The position numbers and the translations under genes were made by a program. From an uncultured Bacteroidaceae bacterium (lineage in GTDB: Bacteria; Bacteroidota; Bacteroidia; Bacteroidales; Bacteroidaceae), in NCBI GenBank assembly GCA_905235525.1, contig CAJOLW010000023.1:1-44598 (forward strand): a stretch of DNA of 44,598 nucleotides. The letters are read 5' to 3'. Within the stretch, counting starts at the first letter, position 1, and every line of letters begins with the position of its first letter. The notes beneath the pieces are model-generated. The model did not search any database and was not told where the DNA came from. It saw nothing but the letters and a program-made list of their open reading frames with translations. Below are positions 33,869 through 39,469 of this stretch, one piece after another.

Positions 33869-35668
33869 TTATTTTTTATATAACACCCTTCTCGCCTTAT
33901 CTTTCATCTCTTTTGTGGCAGGAGAGGGCACTTTTTCCCTGAAATTGACTATTTCCCGCGCTATCTTTCTGGACTCAGCCCGGTTTCCTGTCTCATCATA
34001 GAGAATCATTAACTGATACAGGGGATACAAGCGGTTGGGCATGACGGAATAGGCTTTCTTGTATGCTTCTTCCGACAAATCATAAAATTTCAGATCTTTG
34101 TAATTGTTGCCTATCAGGACATAGAACATGGGATCGTTGCTGACCAATGTTCCTTTCAGAAGCATGGCATTGCTGTCATTATATCTTCCAAAGGTTCTCA
34201 GCAATTTGCCGAAGTCAAACAGGAAGGATGCGTTGTCATGTTCCAAGGGAAGCAGTTCGTAATAATCGTTGATGAAGGCCTCGTGACCAGTATTGCTGAA
34301 CAACTGATAGGACTTCTCTGCCTCTATCCGTTTTTCCATCTCAGCCTTCAGGAACATGCAGCCCAATATAATCATGCCAGACATAACCACGCAATGTTTC
34401 CACCCCCATTGAAGCCCCCTCCAACTCCCCTGTTTATGGAAGAGGGAGTTAGGGTTAACGTTAGGTTCAAGACTGTTTCCCCATGCCGCAATCAGCACAA
34501 CCATCAACTTGTAGGGTAGCAAATCAAACGGATAGGATGTCATTGAGAATATCAGCAACGCCACCACACCGCAGCACAAGGGTTTACAATGCCTATATAG
34601 TTTCACAATCATGGTTATTGCCGCTAAAGCACAAAACAAGGCACCCACCGCACCTTGTTCCAGCAATATCTTCAGGTAGTCGTTACACATGAAATTAGTG
34701 ATGTCTGCCGATTGGAGCGATGGCATATATCCGTTGCTCGCAAACAACTCCGAGGTGCCTTCCGCTTCAGCATGGAAAAAACTGCCAATTCCTGTCCCGA
34801 TCCATGGTGAGTGCAGCCATGAGGTCAATGACGACAGCCAGATGAACAAGCGTCCATCTGCCGAACCCTTCTTCACGAAATACAGCCCTATCACCACAAC
34901 AATGATGACTCCCCATAAATAATACCTATATCTTTTGTACTTGTCACGGTATATCCACAGACACATGACAGCCAATGCCACAAATGCTGAACGGCTCCAT
35001 GTGGCAGGCAGAACCAGCAATGTAAGAATCAGCAGAGCATAGTAGAAGTAGATAGTCTTGACCATTCCAAATGTCAGAAGATACATCCCATGAGACTCTG
35101 AATGCAGCATACTCAACAGGATGACCGTCCCCAACACTAAATAAGCGGAATAGGGTCCCGGATTATAAAAGGTTCCCGTAATCAGGAACAGCATGTGATT
35201 GCTGCCGCCATTCATCAATTGGAAGATTCCCAGCATTGTCTCATAACCGCAGAACAACAACAGGCCAAGAATGAACATCTTGGCTGAAAGACGGTAGAAG
35301 GTGAAAAACAGGCGTAACACAAAATAGGCCGTGAACATCGTCAAGCCCTTCACCACTTCGGTGGCACAGGGACATTCTGCCCCAAACCATGCCCGACTGC
35401 CGTAATAGACAAGCCACAGCAGCACGGACACATCACTCCACCCCACATGGAGACAGGTGCCACGGGCTCCCTTCCGAGCCCGTTCCATCATGCATGCCAC
35501 AAGCACGATGCCCGCAAGCGCCACTATGCCAAGTGCCAAATTCACGTCGGTGCCGGTGAAACGCACATCGGTTGGCTGCAATGTCAACCATAGCAGATAT
35601 GATAAGACAACGACACTGACAGCGGTCTTACCATACAATTTTACTATATGTGTCATCCTTTCCGTCAT
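33869..35668 (-). CDS. O-antigen-ligase-like membrane protein with TPR tail
   Basis: A 599-residue inner-membrane protein with about 10-12 membrane helices (residues about 15-445) and a soluble C-terminal domain of TPR-like helical repeats (about 460-590, e.g. LYPLYQLMILYDETGNRAES). The Wzy/WaaL-type region is seen in GTFYNPGPYSAYLVLG, LPATWSRSAFVALAVM and DGRLFIWLSSLTSW. Family members ligate glycans, but some are protein glycosylases or of unknown role. It overlaps the signal peptidase gene by 4 bases. A word repeat (34409-34470) adds NVNPNSLFHKQGSWRGLQWG in the last loop. In this context it may modify or handle the exported peptides (inference). Confidence 0.75.
   Translation of the reverse strand: MTERMTHIVKLYGKTAVSVVVLSYLLWLTLQPTDVRFTGTDVNLALGIVALAGIVLVACMMERARKGARGTCLHVGWSDVSVLLWLVYYGSRAWFGAECPCATEVVKGLTMFTAYFVLRLFFTFYRLSAKMFILGLLLFCGYETMLGIFQLMNGGSNHMLFLITGTFYNPGPYSAYLVLGTVILLSMLHSESHGMYLLTFGMVKTIYFYYALLILTLLVLPATWSRSAFVALAVMCLWIYRDKYKRYRYYLWGVIIVVVIGLYFVKKGSADGRLFIWLSSLTSWLHSPWIGTGIGSFFHAEAEGTSELFASNGYMPSLQSADITNFMCNDYLKILLEQGAVGALFCALAAITMIVKLYRHCKPLCCGVVALLIFSMTSYPFDLLPYKLMVVLIAAWGNSLEPNVNPNSLFHKQGSWRGLQWGWKHCVVMSGMIILGCMFLKAEMEKRIEAEKSYQLFSNTGHEAFINDYYELLPLEHDNASFLFDFGKLLRTFGRYNDSNAMLLKGTLVSNDPMFYVLIGNNYKDLKFYDLSEEAYKKAYSVMPNRLYPLYQLMILYDETGNRAESRKIAREIVNFREKVPSPATKEMKDKARRVLYKK
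34409..34470. repeat. In-frame composite word repeat in O-ligase-like gene
   Basis: Plus-strand AGCCCCCTCCAACTCCCCTG, TTTATGGAAGAGGGAG and TTAGGGTTAACGTTAGG. It closely matches 36655-36715 in the mauE-like gene. Both encode N-P-N-x-L-F-H-K-Q-G. Confidence 0.75.
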
Positions 35669-36480
35669 CTCGTGCTGAATTGATAATCCACAACTCCCAC
35701 AATGTATTCTTCGGGCACCAACCCCCAGAAACGTGAGTCATCTGAATCCAGGACATTGTCTCCTGCCATGAAATAATAATCATGCTTGAACCGGTGACGG
35801 GTCAGCAGGTGTCCGCCGGCACTCACCTCACCCGTATCCCAGTCCCGCGTGATTTCCTGTCCGAGTTCCCATTCCAGGATGAAGCCGTACAGGGCGGCTT
35901 CCAACGGAGTGATTCTTATCACATCCCCTTTCCGGGGGACATACATCGGACCCATATTGTAAGGAGTCCACCTGACATGTTCATCAAACGGGTACATCTG
36001 TACCTCTTTCTTCCAGCACTCAGATTCTGGGAGACGGGCATACTTCGCCTGCTCTTCCTCAAGCCCGAGGACTTCCTCGTAATGGTTATTCCTGTAAAAA
36101 CCATCCACGATGCTGATGCTGTCGCCGGGCAGGGCAATGACCCGTTTGCAATAGACGTGGTTGATGACGAAACTGATTTTCCAGTCATGATGGGGGAAAT
36201 TGAACACCACGATGTCGTTGTGGCGCAAGGGTCTTATCCCTTTAGTTCTCCACGACTCCAATTCGACTCCTTTTCTGTCGAAATGGAAATCCTTGTAAAT
36301 CCTTGCCCCCATCAGCAGTTTGTTCACGATCACCTCGTCTCCCGGCTTCAAGGTGGGATACATCGAGCATGTCGGGATGCAGAAGAAATCAAACAGAAAG
36401 GCACGGAGCAAAAGCCACAGCCCGTAGAGGAGCGGAAGGGAAATCACCCCGATGACGACATATCTTAAAACCTTCTTCAT
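35665..36480 (-). CDS. Signal peptidase I (S26), peptide-cluster type
   Basis: A 271-residue type I signal peptidase. The ATG at 36480 (MKKVLRYVV) lies 5 bases after the mauE-like stop; an upstream in-frame ATG at 36564 would overlap that gene and looks unlikely. One N-terminal membrane helix is followed by box B CSMYPTLKPGD (nucleophile Ser39), box D KRVIALPGDSI (general base Lys112) and box E GDNVLDSDDSRFWGLVP near residue 240. All catalytic residues are present. It cleaves exported precursors on the periplasmic side. Its place in a cluster with two small NVEALA precursors suggests a dedicated peptidase for them rather than the housekeeping LepB. Confidence 0.9.
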   Translation of the reverse strand: MKKVLRYVVIGVISLPLLYGLWLLLRAFLFDFFCIPTCSMYPTLKPGDEVIVNKLLMGARIYKDFHFDRKGVELESWRTKGIRPLRHNDIVVFNFPHHDWKISFVINHVYCKRVIALPGDSISIVDGFYRNNHYEEVLGLEEEQAKYARLPESECWKKEVQMYPFDEHVRWTPYNMGPMYVPRKGDVIRITPLEAALYGFILEWELGQEITRDWDTGEVSAGGHLLTRHRFKHDYYFMAGDNVLDSDDSRFWGLVPEEYIVGVVDYQFSTR

Positions 36481-36484
36481 CAGT

Positions 36485-37153
36485 TCAGCACTTTTTCTTA
36501 CACCAGACAGCAACAATTGCAAGCATGACACAAATCCCGACATAAAGTGCCAGATATAACTCATGGCTTAATCTGTTCACATAAAAATAGGAGAACAACA
36601 ACAGACACCAACCCGCTAAAGCGGAAATCCAGAAGTAACCATCCAGAAGGACACCAAGCCCCCTCCGCCTCCCCTGCTTATGGAAGAGAATATTAGGGTT
36701 ATGATTATGGTTAAATTCAATCAGCAGCCCACCACCGACCATCATCCACAGCACGGCACTTTTCACAAACGAACCCAAAGGCATGAAATGTATCAGTTCA
36801 CCGAAACACCCGCACGACTCAATGCTGCCAAGGATGGTCGGGAAGAAAGCATTGACGGCTGTCAGCCATACAAAGAATGTGAGCATCACCAACATGCCAC
36901 ATAACACAACTGTCCTATACTTTGTCCTCAAGCCCAGCAACCCAAGCATCAATTCTATCTGGCACACCAACATGGCACATGGATATTTGAATCCATGCAA
37001 CCATGACGGCATGTACAAGTCGATATAGTCACCTGTCTCCATGGCGAAAGAATGGATGTTGACAGACTTTAGGAGACTAGAAAGTATTAGGATAGAACCT
37101 GCAATATTACCAGAAATAAAACTATAATATGTGATGATTGCTAATTTATTCAT
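36485..37153 (-). CDS. MauE/DoxX-type redox-associated membrane protein
   Basis: A protein of about 222 residues with about five or six membrane helices. The ATG at 37153 (MNKLAIITYY, after GGGAGAA) is preferred to 37237, which would overlap the preceding gene. Residues 108-120 read LGSIESCGCFGEL, the Cys-Gly-Cys-Phe-Gly block seen in MauE/DoxX redox proteins that support disulfide or thioredoxin-like chemistry. A further Cys pair lies at 59/64. A word repeat (36655-36715) inserts HNPNILFHKQGRRRGLG into the loop before the last helices. It sits between a thioredoxin-fold lipoprotein and the signal peptidase, so redox treatment of exported Cys-rich peptides is likely (inference). Confidence 0.8.
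   Translation of the reverse strand: MNKLAIITYYSFISGNIAGSILILSSLLKSVNIHSFAMETGDYIDLYMPSWLHGFKYPCAMLVCQIELMLGLLGLRTKYRTVVLCGMLVMLTFFVWLTAVNAFFPTILGSIESCGCFGELIHFMPLGSFVKSAVLWMMVGGGLLIEFNHNHNPNILFHKQGRRRGLGVLLDGYFWISALAGWCLLLFSYFYVNRLSHELYLALYVGICVMLAIVAVWCKKKC
36655..36715. repeat. In-frame composite word repeat in mauE-like gene
   Basis: AGCCCCCTCCGCCTCCCCTG, CTTATGGAAGAGAATATTAG, GGTTATGATTATGG. Near-identical in layout to 34409-34470, about 2.2 kb away in the same operon. Confidence 0.75.
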
Positions 37154-37223
37154 TTTCACATTCTCCCGATTCCCGACTATAGTTGTTTCGCAACATCGCA
37201 ATAACTTGTGAACGTTATTTGTG

Positions 37224-37763
37224 TTATTGAAAAACACTTTCTATTGTTTTAATATACAAATCTCTTATTCGATTATTAAGAATGGGCTGTCCGACTAATA
37301 CCACTTTGTTGTCATTATCCAACAAAAAGGAATGCATCATTGAGCTAGCAGGAAACTCATTAAGGATATTGACAGAATCCATTATATCGACAAACACTGG
37401 TAAGTCAAAAGAGTAATTACGTTGAAAATTGACAAGGGTTTTAACATCAGATGGATGTACAACAAATATATAAGATACATGATGATGTGAAACAGAATCG
37501 ACTTCATTCATTAAATCTGTCCAATCTAACTTATTTAGAACACATGGGAAACAATCATCTTCTGAAATATATGTTAGGACTTTATATTCTTTATTCATCT
37601 CAAAACTGACGGTGTCGTTAGAATATTTCGTAAATACCATATTCTTGGGGAAAACAATTGTTCGACCCACCCACTTTGCGACATCATCATTGTTTTTGCA
37701 CGATGATATGGATAATGCCAACACCAAAAGTGCTGACAAACTAACGAGAAACCTTTTTACCAT
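37224..37763 (-). CDS. Thioredoxin-fold lipoprotein 1 of NVEALA cassette
   Basis: A 179-residue lipoprotein, lipobox SISSC (Cys22). Residues 63-80 read LTYISEDDCFPCVLNKLD: a thioredoxin-like CxxC (Cys71, Cys74) at the end of a strand and start of a helix. Later segments are FVVHPSDVKTL, LPVFVDIMDSVNILNEFP and SFLLDNDNKVVLVGQPILNN. The last strand and helix match those of the paralogue at 42258-42830 (FVLNEQDSVVLVGNPFKNEK). This resembles TlpA/AhpC-type folds but without the usual WCxPC. It overlaps the propeller gene by 7 bases, so the two are coupled. A role in thiol exchange at the periplasmic face is inferred. Confidence 0.75.
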   Translation of the reverse strand: MVKRFLVSLSALLVLALSISSCKNNDDVAKWVGRTIVFPKNMVFTKYSNDTVSFEMNKEYKVLTYISEDDCFPCVLNKLDWTDLMNEVDSVSHHHVSYIFVVHPSDVKTLVNFQRNYSFDLPVFVDIMDSVNILNEFPASSMMHSFLLDNDNKVVLVGQPILNNRIRDLYIKTIESVFQ

Positions 37764-38830
37764 AATTTTGAGATATCGACACTAATAATACTTGGATTAA
37801 CACCATTGTTGTATTTCTCTTCCGAGTAAATATTATACCCCAAAAACAAAATACGATTGTCTTCCGTCAGAGTTACGGGATTGACATGATATGATTCTGG
37901 TGAAACCTTATTTAGTCGGATAATCTTACTTTGACGCGTTGCTTTATTAATAATCCAATGATACAACTCATTCTCCCCAGAATTATATTCATTGACCAGG
38001 ACATACAGGAACTGTTCATTCTCAAGGCATTTTTGTATGACTGCAAAATGTTTTGAGGTAAGAACATCCATTATTTCTTCTGTTGGACCATATATTTCTT
38101 CAGGAATCTCCAAATTTTGAAAAATTAGATGGTAAGCCCAAATCATCTGATTGTTCTCTATGTGATAAATATCATGGCTGAAGCTTTCGTGAAAAGCCAC
38201 AATGGAACTTATACTGAAATTTTTCTCCATCATCGGTATCTTCATTTTCTTATCCAACACCATACATCCTTCTATTGTCTGCAATTTCTCATCTGATTTA
38301 TATGTCAGGTGGTCAAGTCTGCGGCCAGAAGAAAACCAGTATTGATTGCCCAAATGCAAGAAACTCGAAAAAGGCTCTTCAAATTTCGCATCACCCACAT
38401 ATTTACCAGTGTAATCGTATTTCAATATTCGATTTACGCTCAGCACCTCAACCAACTTCTTTCTTTTGTCTAATGCAACATCCACTAATTCTATATATTC
38501 ATTCTTTCCATGCCCTGTTTTACCCATAGAGTTCAAATACTTTCCATGTTTGTCATAATGAAATATTCGTTCTTGGTTATATGCAAATATGTCATCACCA
38601 TCTATAAGAAAAGAAGAATTAGAAGCCAAAATGGAATTATTGGCTGTGTCCAAATATATTGAGTCGCATACTGGCCATTTCACATCAGAAATGTTCACGA
38701 CCTCATTGATGTTGAATGAATACTCTTCAACAGAACTTGGCATACTATTATTTTGGCACGAATACACTGGTATTATTAGGCACATGCTGATAATAGCAAC
38801 TATTGTATTACTAATTTTTTTCTTTAACAT
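37757..38830 (-). CDS. 6-bladed beta-propeller lipoprotein 1
   Basis: A 357-residue lipoprotein (lipobox VYSC, Cys25) of the Bacteroidota 6-bladed beta-propeller group. Blade-like repeats are visible: IFHYDKHGKYLNSMGKTGHG, ILKYDYTGKYVGDAKF, and NRILFLGYNIYS near the end. NHL-type propellers of this kind bind peptides or glycans, but no ligand is known here. It lies downstream of NVEALA peptide 1 across a stem-loop and upstream of the thioredoxin-fold lipoprotein. The second copy is at 42835-43956. The coding sequence is visibly AT-richer than the pump genes, suggesting transfer or fast evolution. Confidence 0.78.
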   Translation of the reverse strand: MLKKKISNTIVAIISMCLIIPVYSCQNNSMPSSVEEYSFNINEVVNISDVKWPVCDSIYLDTANNSILASNSSFLIDGDDIFAYNQERIFHYDKHGKYLNSMGKTGHGKNEYIELVDVALDKRKKLVEVLSVNRILKYDYTGKYVGDAKFEEPFSSFLHLGNQYWFSSGRRLDHLTYKSDEKLQTIEGCMVLDKKMKIPMMEKNFSISSIVAFHESFSHDIYHIENNQMIWAYHLIFQNLEIPEEIYGPTEEIMDVLTSKHFAVIQKCLENEQFLYVLVNEYNSGENELYHWIINKATRQSKIIRLNKVSPESYHVNPVTLTEDNRILFLGYNIYSEEKYNNGVNPSIISVDISKLW

Positions 38831-38852
38831 ACACGTATTATCTTTGTATAAA

Positions 38853-38913
38853 GAAGGAACTAATTCTGGAAAATACGTAATCCAATTATATAGTCCATGA
38901 CATTAGTTCCTTC
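38853..38913 (-). terminator. Intercistronic stem-loop after NVEALA peptide 1
   Basis: GAAGGAACTAAT (38902-38913 read on minus) pairs with ATTAGTTCCTTC (38853-38864), loop about 37 bases, followed on the minus strand by TTTATAC. It lies 11 bases after the peptide stop. It may act as a partial terminator or 3' stabiliser, giving more peptide than downstream protein. Confidence 0.5.
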
Positions 38914-38923
38914 ATACAATTTC

Positions 38924-39247
38924 TTACTTTTTGACAGGCTTACCACAATGTATTTTGCAATATTCATCGGTGTGCATATGAGTACAATATAACTGCATAC
39001 TAATCCAATATGAGCACTTATTATTTTCCATGGCTTGATATTTGTCAGTCTTAGGATTGTATGTTAAACCTGTGCCAACATCACCATTCGGATCCCCGTT
39101 CCCATCTGGATCCTGTGCCAATGCCTCCACATTCTGCATCAGCAAACTGTTGTCTTGTGCTCCGTAAGCACCGTAACTTTGGTAAGCGGCAACACCAGCT
39201 GCTACCACCACTGCGGCAGCAATGCCGCACTTGATTGATTTCTTCAT
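38924..39247 (-). CDS. NVEALA-type small exported protein 1, Cys-rich
   Basis: A 107-residue precursor. Residues 1-22 form a Lys-start hydrophobic signal; the family hallmark follows, AYGAQDNSLLMQNVEALAQ (residues 27-45). The rest is a hydrophilic Gly/Asp spacer and a C-terminal part with four Cys (78, 88, 97, 101) in a 24-residue span, plus several His. The hallmark is shared with the second peptide while the ends differ, which suggests a conserved leader and a variable mature product. The Cys could form two disulfides. It is the first gene of the cassette that includes propeller 1, thioredoxin fold 1, MauE-like, signal peptidase and pump. No promoter of the usual type is seen upstream. Confidence 0.85.
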   Translation of the reverse strand: MKKSIKCGIAAAVVVAAGVAAYQSYGAYGAQDNSLLMQNVEALAQDPDGNGDPNGDVGTGLTYNPKTDKYQAMENNKCSYWISMQLYCTHMHTDEYCKIHCGKPVKK

Positions 39248-39340
39248 TTTTTCTTGTTAATTTAAATTATTATTTTTTTCCTACTCTATAAGCTTTTCGG
39301 ATTCCGCTTTTATGACAATCTTGACATTTACTCTAACCCT

Positions 39341-39467
39341 CAACCATTTCATCTGCATGCCCAGTTAAGATTAGGGTTAAAGTTGTTGTAATCATCTCTA
39401 AACTCTAAACCTTCAACCATTTCACCCCACATGCCCAGTTAGGGTTAGGGTTAACGTTAAGGTTACA
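39341..39467. repeat. 73-base tandem duplication with TTAGGG words
   Basis: CAACCATTTCA...GCATGCCCAGTT (from 39341) recurs from 39414 as CAACCATTTCA...ACATGCCCAGTT, each followed by a TTAGGGTTA-type word (39369 and 39437) and joined by CTCTAAACTCTAAACC. It fills much of the 222-base gap between the transglutaminase stop and NVEALA peptide 1. Confidence 0.75.
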
Positions 39468-39469
39468 CC

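Noticed and set aside
33831-33869. Upstream TolC start at 33869
   Set aside because: The TAATG overlap is attractive, but it adds 13 residues ahead of a normal signal peptide and lies upstream of the -7 element; kept only as an alternative.
38839-38846. Plus-strand TATCTTTG reading antisense into NVEALA peptide 1
   Set aside because: It matches the -7 consensus but has no -33 partner and no plus-strand gene follows. An antisense RNA cannot be supported from sequence alone.
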